From: Crocinitomicaceae bacterium
GTDB taxonomy: Bacteria > Bacteroidota > Bacteroidia > Flavobacteriales_D > Crocinitomicaceae
DNA: 64,000 nt
Assembly (NCBI GenBank): GCA_017983465.1
Contig: JAGOBK010000005.1
Location: forward strand, 124,001-188,000
Direction of reading: 5' to 3'
Shown here: piece after piece, positions 1 through 7,709 of the stretch
Numbering within the stretch: position 1 is the stretch's first letter
Layout: each line of letters begins with the position of its first letter
Translations under genes and position numbers: made by a program
The notes under the pieces: generated by a model
What the model saw: only the letters and a program-made list of their open reading frames with translations
What the model was told of the DNA's origin: nothing
Database searches by the model: none

Positions 1-1605
1 GTCACTTCAAAAGTTGGAAACGCTGGTGAAGGCGGTGCAGCTGCCAAACCAAAGCCTGGACCAACAAAGTTGCCGGAATTCAAGCCAGAGAAGCCTTTGG
101 AAGAAATGACCGCTAAAGAATTGAAACAATACGAAAGACAGAAAAAACGTTTCGATAAAAAACAACTTCGTCTGCAAGAAATTAAAGACAAGGAAAAAGA
201 AAAAGTAAATCCAATCGGTGGCTTCATTGCACGATTAATCATGAGCGTGCGAAATGTATCCGGTACTTACGCATTGACAGACGGAACCATGTTGCCAGGT
301 TATAATCAGGAATCAAGTATTCTTGGAATGAACGGAAGCAGTTTAGGGATGTCCGGTTTTGTATTCGGTAAACAAGGGTATGACCTACTTGGTCGAAGCA
401 ATGGATACAACGTGGGGACACTTGCCCGTGACAATAATTGGCTTGTCCAAAATGAAAACTTGAACAAACAATTTACAACGACGCACACAGCGAATCTTCA
501 GTTGAAAGCAACCTTAGAGCCAATCAAAGATTTAAATATCAATTTAAATTTAAGTAGAAATTACAGCACAAATTCCGGTGAATTCTACCGTTGGAATTCG
601 ACGACAAGTGCATTTGAAAGCCAAAGTAAATTCGAGACCAGCACACTTACCTACACGACTGTTACGTGGGGATCTGCCTTCATTAAAGAAGGAAAAGATT
701 TCTCCTCCTCCGTATTCCAAACTTTATTGAATAACCGTAAGGAAGTATCAAGTTTACTTGGTGCGCAAAACTCCAACTCGACTTTATTACCGAACGGTTA
801 CTACAGCGGCTATTCAGGGTCACAACAAGAAGTAGTGATGGGCGCATTCTTAGCTGCTTACACCAACACAAGTGTGACAAGTAAATCGATTAATCCTTTG
901 TCGAATCTGCCATTGCCAAACTGGACAATCAACTACAACGGACTTTCAAAATTTGCTTTTGCGAAAGACGTGGTGAAATCATTTAAACTGAATCATGGGT
1001 ATTCTTCCTCGGTAAGCGTAAACGGCATGCAAACGAACTTGAATGCTATGACTGATGCAAACGGACAAGCAACGGCATTGGACATCAATAACAATTACAT
1101 TGCTGGAATGCAGGTTCAAAACATTACCATTTCTGAACGCTTTTCACCACTTATTGGAATGTTGGCGACTTGGAACATTTTAGGGAAAAACATTACAACT
1201 AATTTTGAGTACAAGAAAGACCGTCAAACAACCCTTTCATTAAACAACAACCAAGTAACAGAAGTTCTTGGTAAAGAAATCGTGGTTGGAACAGTCATCA
1301 ATGTCCCGAAATTGAAATTACCAATTCGAACATTAAAAGCTAGTGACTTATTGATTAACGTGAATTTCTCATTCAGAGATAATTCCACTGTCATCCGTAA
1401 AGTCGTTGAAAACACGAATCAAGCAACAGCCGGACAAACAACAGTCAGTTTCAAATTAGATGCGAACTACAAATTGTCTGAACATTTAAGTGCGATTTTC
1501 TATTACGAGCAATTCCTGAATACACCAAAAGTATTCATCAGTTATCCAACTGGAAACTTGAAAACAGGAATTACCCTACGCTTTGATTTGAACGGATTGA
1601 AATAA
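1..1605 (+). CDS. sprA: SprA-family T9SS outer-membrane translocon protein, C-terminal part (5' truncated)
   Basis: The frame is open from base 1, so the gene begins upstream; the TTG at 70 is internal. SprA (Sov) is the very large outer-membrane barrel through which T9SS cargo leaves the cell and is needed for gliding. Visible here are a charged Lys/Glu-rich segment (window residues about 25-75) and then long runs of alternating hydrophobic strands typical of a barrel, with the family-like segments SERFSPLIGMLATWN and NILGKNITTNFEYKK. The protein ends in a strand closing with TGITLRFDLNGLK. Only about 534 of the usual 2000+ residues are in the window. The stop overlaps the next start by one base (TAATG), suggesting translational coupling with the GNAT gene. 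The family call rests on recalled sequence character, not on an alignment. Confidence 0.82.
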   Translation, partial: VTSKVGNAGEGGAAAKPKPGPTKLPEFKPEKPLEEMTAKELKQYERQKKRFDKKQLRLQEIKDKEKEKVNPIGGFIARLIMSVRNVSGTYALTDGTMLPGYNQESSILGMNGSSLGMSGFVFGKQGYDLLGRSNGYNVGTLARDNNWLVQNENLNKQFTTTHTANLQLKATLEPIKDLNINLNLSRNYSTNSGEFYRWNSTTSAFESQSKFETSTLTYTTVTWGSAFIKEGKDFSSSVFQTLLNNRKEVSSLLGAQNSNSTLLPNGYYSGYSGSQQEVVMGAFLAAYTNTSVTSKSINPLSNLPLPNWTINYNGLSKFAFAKDVVKSFKLNHGYSSSVSVNGMQTNLNAMTDANGQATALDINNNYIAGMQVQNITISERFSPLIGMLATWNILGKNITTNFEYKKDRQTTLSLNNNQVTEVLGKEIVVGTVINVPKLKLPIRTLKASDLLINVNFSFRDNSTVIRKVVENTNQATAGQTTVSFKLDANYKLSEHLSAIFYYEQFLNTPKVFISYPTGNLKTGITLRFDLNGLK

Positions 1606-2054
1606 TGAGTCCAATCATTCGCAAAGCGCTACGAACAGATGTTTCAGCCATTTTCGCGCTGATTCAAGAACTTGCCCTTTACGAAAAAGCACCTGAACAA
1701 GTCACGAATACAGCAGAGCAATTGGCCATTGATTTATTCGATGATCACCTTTGTGAAGCCATCGTTGCAGAAATTGACTCAGAAATTGTAGGCTTTGCGC
1801 TGTACTATACCTCCTACTCTACTTGGAAAGGCGCTTGTCTATACCTAGAGGACTTTTACGTGAAAGAGGATAAAAGAAAACATGGAATCGGTCAAATGTT
1901 ATTTGACGAAATTCTGCTTGTTGCAAAACGTTCCAATGTCAAACGCATGGACTGGCAAGTTTTAGCATGGAATGAGCCTGCAATTCAATTTTATCAAAAA
2001 CAACAAGCACTTTTAGACCCGGAGTGGTTGAATGGACGTTTATTTTTTGAATGA
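1605..2054 (+). CDS. GNAT-family N-acetyltransferase (SSAT/diamine acetyltransferase-like)
   Basis: A 149-residue single-domain acetyltransferase that transfers acetyl from acetyl-CoA to an amine, probably in the cytoplasm. The N-terminus (IRKALRTDVSAIFALIQEL) and the core YLEDFYVKEDKRKHGIG, with the motif A pattern RxxGxG, are close to spermidine/spermine acetyltransferases. The following WNEPAIQFYQKQQA block is also characteristic of that family, where the Tyr acts as general acid. Length fits the family. The ATG overlaps the sprA stop by one base, an arrangement that would couple their translation. The substrate (polyamine, amino acid or other amine) cannot be read from the sequence. Confidence 0.85.
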   Translation: MSPIIRKALRTDVSAIFALIQELALYEKAPEQVTNTAEQLAIDLFDDHLCEAIVAEIDSEIVGFALYYTSYSTWKGACLYLEDFYVKEDKRKHGIGQMLFDEILLVAKRSNVKRMDWQVLAWNEPAIQFYQKQQALLDPEWLNGRLFFE

Positions 2055-2093
2055 TGCGCAAGTTTTTTATCCAACTGACATCATAGAAATACT

Positions 2094-2663
2094 GTGTCCA
2101 AGGAAATTGATATCGCCGCACTACAAAGTGGAAGCATACAAGCTTTTGAGCAACTCGTAGAGCTCTATGAAAAAAAGGTGCTCAACATGTGTTGGTACCT
2201 ACTTCATAACCCAGAAGAAGCAGAGGACGCCACCCAAGATATCTTCATCGCTATTTATCAGTCGAAACACTTGTTCAAAGGAGAGTCTCATCTATCCACT
2301 TGGATTCATCGTATTACCATGAATAAATGCCTGGAATACATGAGGCGTGCGAAAAGAAAAAAACGTTTTGGAATAAAGGTCCCCATTGATGAATCGTTCC
2401 TAGGCGTGGAAAATGAGTCCCAACTCAATCCTGAACAAGTTCTTATGGAACGAGAACGATCAACAGCATTTTTTCAAGCCGTACAGAATCTATCGGAAAA
2501 TCAAAGGGCTGCTTATTCACTTCATCACTTTGAAGATTTTAGCTATAAAGAAATAAGTGAAAGCATGAACCTATCTGTTTCAGCTATTGAATCGCTAATC
2601 TTTCGAGCCAAGCAACAATTATTGAAACAATTAAAAGACCCAATTCTACAAAATTGGATTTAA
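2094..2663 (+). CDS. ECF-type RNA polymerase sigma-70 factor
   Basis: A 189-residue sigma factor with region 2 at about residues 20-85 (including AEDATQDIFIAIYQ and the STWIHRITMNKCLEYMRR block) and region 4 at about 125-180 (LSENQRAAYSLHHFEDFSYKEISE, then the helix-turn-helix recognition helix). No region 1.1 or 3 is present, as in ECF factors. The start is GTG; an in-frame TGA at 2076-2078 and no ATG before the conserved region make GTG the only reasonable choice. It directly precedes a tiny membrane protein and a CpxP-like protein, a usual arrangement for envelope-stress or metal-stress ECF systems. It probably directs transcription of the downstream genes to 6470 and of itself; this is inferred from position. 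Confidence 0.85.
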   Translation: MSKEIDIAALQSGSIQAFEQLVELYEKKVLNMCWYLLHNPEEAEDATQDIFIAIYQSKHLFKGESHLSTWIHRITMNKCLEYMRRAKRKKRFGIKVPIDESFLGVENESQLNPEQVLMERERSTAFFQAVQNLSENQRAAYSLHHFEDFSYKEISESMNLSVSAIESLIFRAKQQLLKQLKDPILQNWI

Positions 2664-2710
2664 TACGCAAGAAAACTAACTAATTAACATCTAAGCAATT
2701 AGAATATAGT

Positions 2711-2947
2711 ATGAAAAATAATCGAACGATTCAACCATTAGAAGTCAGTTCTTCACTTCATGATAAACTCATGAAAAGTCCAGTCTACGCTCAAAAAATC
2801 AAAACGCGAACACTGACTGTAAGTATCATCACGACATTATTGATACTCATAAACTTATTTTATTACATGTCCAACCAAGAAAATTTAGCTGAAAATCAAA
2901 TTCTTGAATCTCAATACGCTAATTTTGGTTCCGACCTTGCCATTTAA
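2711..2947 (+). CDS. Small single-pass membrane protein, candidate anti-sigma factor
   Basis: A 78-residue protein with a basic N-terminal segment of about 33 residues, one hydrophobic segment (about 35-54, rich in Ile, Leu and Thr) and a short acidic periplasmic tail. No zinc-binding HxxxCxxC anti-sigma motif is visible. Its place 47 bases after the ECF sigma gene, and the membrane topology with a cytoplasmic N-terminus large enough for one or two helices, make a minimal anti-sigma factor a reasonable guess. The family is not recognised, and it could equally be an unrelated small inner-membrane protein of the same operon. Confidence 0.45.
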   Translation: MKNNRTIQPLEVSSSLHDKLMKSPVYAQKIKTRTLTVSIITTLLILINLFYYMSNQENLAENQILESQYANFGSDLAI

Positions 2948-2957
2948 CTCCGAAAAA

Positions 2958-3395
2958 ATGAAAGCAAATCGCCTCCTTCTTCTTTGCATTGGAATTCTGA
3001 TTGTGATCAATGTGTTTTTCCTCTTGGAATGGAACAAACCTGAACATCAGGGCCCACCTCATTTACCAAAATTAAGCATCGCACTTGACATGAAAGGAGC
3101 CGATGCAGCATGGGTTGATCATGAATTCCAGCGTCATATTCATGAAAAAGGCCGTTTTATAGAGGAACAAAAGTCCTGGCGCATGAAACTATTGCTAGAT
3201 CCTTCGAAAACGGAACAAAATCAGCGTATTTTTGAAAAAATCAGTCGACTTCAATTTCAAATTGACTCGTGTACTTTCGATCACTTTATGCGGGTGAAAA
3301 CCAAATGTTCGAAGAAACAGAAAATGAAATTAAATAGAATTGTTCGACGCATGATTCAAAGAGCAGGTAGACCTGGTCCCAAAGGAAGACCATGA
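2958..3395 (+). CDS. CpxP/Spy-like periplasmic metal-sensor protein
   Basis: A protein of about 145 residues from the ATG at 2958; a TTG further upstream (2904) would overlap the previous gene and put 18 residues before an obvious signal anchor, so ATG is chosen. Residues about 4-23 are a hydrophobic anchor, followed by a soluble helical domain. Late in the protein the pattern DHFMRVKTKCSKKQKMKLN resembles the repeated LTxxQ-type helices of Spy/CpxP/ZraP-like proteins, which damp envelope stress by sensing misfolding or metal. Histidines are frequent in the first third. Such proteins often sit beside Bacteroidota ECF sigma genes. The start of the next gene overlaps its stop by four bases. Confidence 0.55.
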   Translation: MKANRLLLLCIGILIVINVFFLLEWNKPEHQGPPHLPKLSIALDMKGADAAWVDHEFQRHIHEKGRFIEEQKSWRMKLLLDPSKTEQNQRIFEKISRLQFQIDSCTFDHFMRVKTKCSKKQKMKLNRIVRRMIQRAGRPGPKGRP

Positions 3396-4042
3396 AGCAA
3401 CTTTTCACATGCATTGTTTTGATGGTGTTTTTACACCCAGCTCACGCGCAATTGAATGTATCTGTTCGTTGGGGAAGCGAACCAATTACCTTAGAAAAAC
3501 CCTACTTCAACGGAGAGGACAGTTTGATTTTTCGTGAATTGAAACTCTATCTTTCAGACTTTCAATTTGAAAAAGAAACAAGAAAACAAGTGCTCGTTGG
3601 ACCACAACTTATCGATTTAGAAGATCCCAATTCTCTTGTTTTATTTCCCGAGTTTCCAGTAGCAGAATACAAATCACTCCGGTTCCATTTTGGACTCGAT
3701 AGTTCCTATCACGTGTCTGAAAGTGTCGATGGACCCTTGAATCCCATGAATGGCATGTACTGGGCTTGGAATTCCGGATACATTCAATTTAAATGCATTG
3801 GAACCTCATCCTCCATTCCCTTGACTGACCAAACTTTTCAGTACCATTTGGGTGGATATCGTCAGCCCTTTGAAACGTTTCTCTCCATTCAATTAGCAAT
3901 CCATGGAAACAAACTCATTTTGGACATCAAACCATTTTTTGAACAGACGGTCGATTTTCCATTGGTGCAACGCATCATGATTCCAGGAAAACTAGCTCAA
4001 TCCTATTGCCGAGAACTATCTAAATCCTTTCGCTCCGAATGA
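3392..4042 (+). CDS. MbnP-family periplasmic copper-binding protein
   Basis: A 216-residue exported protein with a signal peptide (residues 1-19, ending HAQ). The beta-rich domain carries the MbnP hallmark GMYWAWNSGYIQFK at about 121-134 and a histidine block QYHLGG at about 150-155. Characterised MbnP proteins bind copper after a tryptophan is oxidised to kynurenine by the partner di-heme enzyme MbnH. Here W124 and W126 in the hallmark and W27 are candidates, and H99, H107, H152 and H171 are possible ligands; which are used cannot be read from sequence. The stop overlaps the MbnH-like gene by four bases, consistent with a matched pair. No methanobactin precursor was seen, so the role is probably general copper handling. 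Confidence 0.74.
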   Translation: MKQLFTCIVLMVFLHPAHAQLNVSVRWGSEPITLEKPYFNGEDSLIFRELKLYLSDFQFEKETRKQVLVGPQLIDLEDPNSLVLFPEFPVAEYKSLRFHFGLDSSYHVSESVDGPLNPMNGMYWAWNSGYIQFKCIGTSSSIPLTDQTFQYHLGGYRQPFETFLSIQLAIHGNKLILDIKPFFEQTVDFPLVQRIMIPGKLAQSYCRELSKSFRSE

Positions 4043-5082
4043 ATCGCATGGCTTTCATATTCGGAAGTTTTGTACTCAGTTGGATTTTCCTTGCTGGAAT
4101 TCAAGAGGAAACTCCTTTTTATATTCCCGCGAAATGGCCTAAACCACACTACGACTTTGCACAAAATCCACTTTCGAAAGAAAAATTCGAATTGGGACGC
4201 ACCTTGTTTTACGATCCGGATCTTTCTAGAGACAGTACCATTTCATGTGCGAATTGTCACCTACAGTATTCCGGATTTACACACATTGATCACTCCTTAA
4301 GTCATGGCATTGATGGCAACATTGGAACACGAAATGCGCCTGTTCTGATTAATTTGGCTTGGCAGCAATTTTTTCACTGGGATGGTGGCGTGAGCTCTTT
4401 GAATAAACAAGCGATTAATCCACTCACGCATGCAAAAGAGATGGACAATAGACTAGACGAAGTACTTCGAAGATTAAACCAATCGTCCTTTTACCGAAAT
4501 CGTTTTTACCGTGCTTTTGGCGACAGTGTGATTGAAACAGCATCCCTATTGAAAGCACTTGCGAACTTTACAGTATCCCTCGTTTCGGCGAATTCAAAAT
4601 ATGATCAGGTGAAAGGTGGTGAGGCCAGCTTTACTAAACAGGAGGAATCAGGATATCAACTGTTTAAAAAGTATTGTGCTTCCTGCCATCAAGAGCCATT
4701 GTTCATGAAGAATGAATTTAAATCCAACGGCATCGCGCTTGTTCCGGCACTCAATGACTACGGACGAATGGGCATCACCAACCGCAAAGAAGATTCTTTA
4801 CTCTTTAAAATTCCAACGCTTCGTAATGTGGAATTTAGTTTTCCCTATATGCACGATGGACGCTATAAACACTTGAAAGATGTGTTGAATCACTATGGGA
4901 ATTTGCATGGGAATTCAAGTTTCTATAGTAAAGAATTGAAAAAATTAAACCGATTGCTGTCATCCAATGAACAAAAGGATTTGATCGCCTTCATAAAAAC
5001 ATTAAGTGACCAAGAATTTCTTTTTAATCCTTTATTCAAATACCCGAAAAATGAGCGAAACGCAAGTTTTCAAAAGAATTAA
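4039..5082 (+). CDS. Di-heme cytochrome c peroxidase-family protein, MbnH/MauG-like
   Basis: A 347-residue exported enzyme with a hydrophobic N-terminal signal (residues about 1-20) and two c-type heme sites: CANCH at residues 70-74 and CASCH at 213-217. The order of motifs (ELGRTLFYDPDLS, then heme 1, NAPVLINLAW, heme 2, PTLRNVEFSFPYMHDGR) is that of the CcpA/MauG superfamily. Since it overlaps the MbnP gene by four bases, the MbnH-type role of oxidising a tryptophan of that partner is more likely than plain peroxide detoxification. That assignment is by context; sequence alone does not separate MbnH from Ccp. It acts in the periplasm or at the outer membrane. Confidence 0.84.
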   Translation: MNRMAFIFGSFVLSWIFLAGIQEETPFYIPAKWPKPHYDFAQNPLSKEKFELGRTLFYDPDLSRDSTISCANCHLQYSGFTHIDHSLSHGIDGNIGTRNAPVLINLAWQQFFHWDGGVSSLNKQAINPLTHAKEMDNRLDEVLRRLNQSSFYRNRFYRAFGDSVIETASLLKALANFTVSLVSANSKYDQVKGGEASFTKQEESGYQLFKKYCASCHQEPLFMKNEFKSNGIALVPALNDYGRMGITNRKEDSLLFKIPTLRNVEFSFPYMHDGRYKHLKDVLNHYGNLHGNSSFYSKELKKLNRLLSSNEQKDLIAFIKTLSDQEFLFNPLFKYPKNERNASFQKN

Positions 5083-5111
5083 CCTCTAACTTTATTCAAG
5101 CAGAACGCGAT

Positions 5112-6470
5112 ATGAAAAAAACGAATCTTTTATTCTGGCTTATTGTTTGCGGTCAGCAAGCAATGGCACAGTTAAATCCAGCAATTGAACATTGGATGAT
5201 CAATTCAACTGGCATCACCGGAAGACACTACATTCAAGGAAATTCCACGCCAATCAATGAAACAACTTTGGCGAATGTCCAAACGGTTCAGTATTCGAAC
5301 AATTGGGTTTATGTGACAACAACAGGCGTTCCTTCGTACATCACAGGTCCATTTATGGATGGAAATCCATCGTTAGCGACCAATCAAAATGCGATCTTTA
5401 AAATGCCGCTTAATCCAACTCAAAACACGGGAACAGCAACGGCCACTAGCGGTGGAAACATTGGGATATTCGTCAACGGTGTTGCGTTATTTGACTACCG
5501 TGACGGTGTGGCTTGGAATTCAAACTCGAATTCGTTATGCGGTGGTTTGCCTGGAATGTCTCCTTGTCCGGGAGGACCAGGTGCATCCTTTTCTTGGAAC
5601 CGAGATGCCATTCCAGCAGAAAAAGCAGGATTCGATTGTTCCAAAGGACATCCAGCGATGGGAAATTACCACCACCACCAAAATCCAAGTGCGTTTAAAT
5701 TGGACCTAACCGTTATTTCGAATGTGTGTGATTTATATGACGCTGATGGACTTTACGTCATTGACTCTATGGTTCATTCACCTTTAATTGGTTACGCCTA
5801 TGATGGCTTTCCGATTTACGGTGCATATGGATTTAAAAACGCCGATGGTACAGGTGGGATCACTCGCATTAAATCGAGTTATCGGTTGAGAAATATCACG
5901 GCAAGAGCGGTTTGGGCAGATGGAACTGACGTTCCAGATGGTCCGACAGTAAGCACAACCTATCCATTGGGTTACTTTCGCGAAGACTACGAGTTCATCA
6001 ATCATACTCAAGCAGAATACTTGGATGTCCATAATGGACGTTTTTGTGTAACTCCTGAATATCCAAATGGAATCTATTGTTATTTCGCAACTGTGGATGA
6101 AGATTGGAATTCAGCATATCCGTATGTGGTTGGACCAACATTTTACGGGGTGAAAACAGCATCCAAAGTGACAACTATCAATGAAACCGTTACAACTTAT
6201 ACCTCATCAGCTGGAATCACGGAATTAACAGAAAATGAATGGACAGTATATCCAAATCCAAGTAATGACATCATCATGGTGCAAGTGAATGATTTGATCA
6301 ATCAAACGTACACCGTTGAGTTATTCGACGCACTAGGGAAACGTATCCAATCTCAACACATTGTTCAAGGAAGTACAATCGCCTATTTCAACGCAGAAAC
6401 ACTTTACAAAGGTGTATATTATGTGAAACTGAAAGGACAAAAGGGATCGAAAAAAATTGTGATTCAATAA
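5112..6470 (+). CDS. YHYH domain protein exported by the type IX secretion system
   Basis: A 452-residue protein with a signal peptide (about 1-19), a YHYH domain (about 70-330, containing MGNYHHHQNPSAF and the segment PLIGYAYDGFPIYGAYG) and a T9SS type A sorting domain (last ~80 residues, beginning VYPNPSNDIIMVQV and ending KKIVIQ). YHYH proteins have no settled function; the clustered histidines suggest metal binding. The T9SS tail predicts export across the outer membrane and probably surface attachment. It lies 29 bases after the MbnH-like gene and is the last gene before a strong terminator, so it belongs to the metal-related operon. A weak -7-like TAACTTTA (5088-5095) could give extra transcription. 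Confidence 0.85.
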   Translation: MKKTNLLFWLIVCGQQAMAQLNPAIEHWMINSTGITGRHYIQGNSTPINETTLANVQTVQYSNNWVYVTTTGVPSYITGPFMDGNPSLATNQNAIFKMPLNPTQNTGTATATSGGNIGIFVNGVALFDYRDGVAWNSNSNSLCGGLPGMSPCPGGPGASFSWNRDAIPAEKAGFDCSKGHPAMGNYHHHQNPSAFKLDLTVISNVCDLYDADGLYVIDSMVHSPLIGYAYDGFPIYGAYGFKNADGTGGITRIKSSYRLRNITARAVWADGTDVPDGPTVSTTYPLGYFREDYEFINHTQAEYLDVHNGRFCVTPEYPNGIYCYFATVDEDWNSAYPYVVGPTFYGVKTASKVTTINETVTTYTSSAGITELTENEWTVYPNPSNDIIMVQVNDLINQTYTVELFDALGKRIQSQHIVQGSTIAYFNAETLYKGVYYVKLKGQKGSKKIVIQ

Positions 6471-6491
6471 AATTACCTCAAATAACAAAGG

Positions 6492-6523
6492 AAAAAAGGC
6501 ACATTCATCATGTGCCTTTTTTT
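6492..6523 (+). terminator. Rho-independent terminator of the YHYH operon
   Basis: Seven-base GC-containing stem (6498-6504 GGCACAT with 6510-6516 ATGTGCC), loop TCATC, extended by an A-run on the left and a T-run of seven on the right. It sits 21 bases after the YHYH stop codon. Confidence 0.9.
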
Positions 6524-6847
6524 GTACGAAACTGATTCAATTAGACTTTTCGATCATTTCGAAAATGAAATATTCGTAAAAAAGGCCACAATATTCATTT
6601 GGTGCAGAAGGATATTCATTTGATGGAAAGAACTCGAAACTTAGTTCCTACATTTATTATGAAATAAGGAGAGAAACAGGATTCTTTTTATATGTAGAAG
6701 TTGACAGGCTGCTTGGAGAGGCAGTTTCATTTTCTAGTTTGATAAGAGTTTAATAGTTTTTGTTGACGTCCCTCGGGAATATATATAAAAAGAGCCTGTC
6801 CTTATCACTAAAAACGTACCACTCAGACTTTAATGTCTACTACTAGG
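6524..6847. other. Gene-free intergenic stretch, possible untranslated RNA
   Basis: About 320 bases between the YHYH terminator and a second + strand terminator hold no ORF with a recognisable product. Visible pieces are a direct repeat ATATTCATTTG (around 6592 and 6612), a hairpin CTGCTT-GGAG-AGGCAG (6709-6724), and TTGACG (6763-6768) followed after 15 bases by TATAAA (6784-6789). No clean TAnnTTTG element is present. A terminator facing + with no + gene before it suggests an untranslated transcript, but a decayed gene would look similar. Confidence 0.35.
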
Positions 6848-6870
6848 AAGGGCTGAAAAGCCCTTTTTTT
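6848..6870 (+). terminator. Rho-independent terminator facing +, no preceding gene
   Basis: Stem AAGGGCT (6848-6854), GAAA loop, AGCCCTT (6859-6865), then a T-run on the + strand. It overlaps the stop codon of the minus-strand cyclase gene, but the minus-strand copy lacks a T-tract after the stem, so it best serves a + strand transcript. Confidence 0.7.
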
Positions 6871-7609
6871 ATTGTATTTTATATAGTACTGGTCTGCTCG
6901 GACTCGCATCATTATGAAAAGCAGCTAATTGTATTTCAAGTATGTACGATCCATCCGCTACTTCATTTGGAGCATAGATTAATTCGGTAATCGTGCGTTC
7001 AAAATTTGGTTTTTCTGGGACATTCCAAAATGCGTGGTGAAAGGCCAAAGCCCCTCCATCCTCTTCTCTATCTACAGAAGGTTGGTCGACCAAAAAATGC
7101 TTCACTCCATACTCGTTCAATAAGGCAACGATTTCAATGTCAAAATAACAGGGATTTGTTCCCGAATAATTCAACGATTTTTTGTCGATTCCATTCGGTA
7201 AGGTGCGAATTATAACGGCATCACTGAAATCCTTTTGTAAATAAGGGGCAATGTGTGCGGCCTGAACAACAAAGTCACCGTTTTCCAATTGTACCGGATC
7301 AACCGTAATTAACGTTGCGCGATAAAAATACTCCTTCAAGACATCATTTACAGCATACACTTCTTGCGTGATGTGTCCGCAACATTCCGTGTGGGTCCCG
7401 TGTCCGTGTGGGTTGAAAAACACATCGCGAAAATTCACACTTCCCCCTTCCTGAATACTTCCGATAAATCCATTTGCACGAACGATTTCCATTCTTGGTG
7501 GATCAACATACCATGCTCTCACGTTTTCTGTTGAGGCCTGAAGTGACATTGACAAATCAATTGCTTCACTTGTTTCAATAAATTCGGATTTGGAAAGGTA
7601 TAAACGCAT
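6869..7609 (-). CDS. Cyclase-family metal-dependent hydrolase (kynurenine formamidase-like fold)
   Basis: A 246-residue cytoplasmic protein of the cyclase superfamily (PF04199), to which bacterial kynurenine formamidase KynB belongs. The metal-binding block HGTHTECCGH lies at residues 70-79; the family consensus is HxGTHxDxPxH, so the usual Asp is Glu75 and the usual Pro is Cys77. Other family-like segments are VIIRTLPNG and FLVDQPSVDREEDGG. Length is in the family range (about 200-250). No signal peptide. It is monocistronic and convergent to the YHYH operon. KynB is one possible function; other members act on isatin or on unknown amides, and the altered metal motif argues for caution. Confidence 0.75.
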   Translation of the reverse strand: MRLYLSKSEFIETSEAIDLSMSLQASTENVRAWYVDPPRMEIVRANGFIGSIQEGGSVNFRDVFFNPHGHGTHTECCGHITQEVYAVNDVLKEYFYRATLITVDPVQLENGDFVVQAAHIAPYLQKDFSDAVIIRTLPNGIDKKSLNYSGTNPCYFDIEIVALLNEYGVKHFLVDQPSVDREEDGGALAFHHAFWNVPEKPNFERTITELIYAPNEVADGSYILEIQLAAFHNDASPSRPVLYKIQ

Positions 7610-7672
7610 GGAGTAAAAGTAAACATTCGCGACAATCTTTCAAAAATGACTTGTTGAAATTGTTTTCAGATT

Positions 7673-7705
7673 TTGACGCTCAAATCTTCAGAAGGGCTAA
7701 CTTTG
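7673..7705 (+). promoter_or_regulatory. Bacteroidota-type promoter of glyQS
   Basis: TTG at 7673-7675, 22 bases, then TAACTTTG at 7698-7705, a full match to TAnnTTTG. The start codon is at 7710, so transcription would begin at or within a base or two of the ATG, giving a nearly leaderless mRNA. Confidence 0.5.
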
Positions 7706-7709
7706 TCAC

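Noticed and set aside
2904-2957. TTG start for the CpxP-like gene that would add 18 residues
   Set aside because: It would overlap the preceding gene and place polar residues before a clear signal anchor; the ATG at 2958 gives a normal exported protein.
6869-7006. Terminator at 6848-6870 as the terminator of the minus-strand cyclase gene
   Set aside because: On the minus strand the stem is not followed by a T-tract, so it would not terminate efficiently in that direction.
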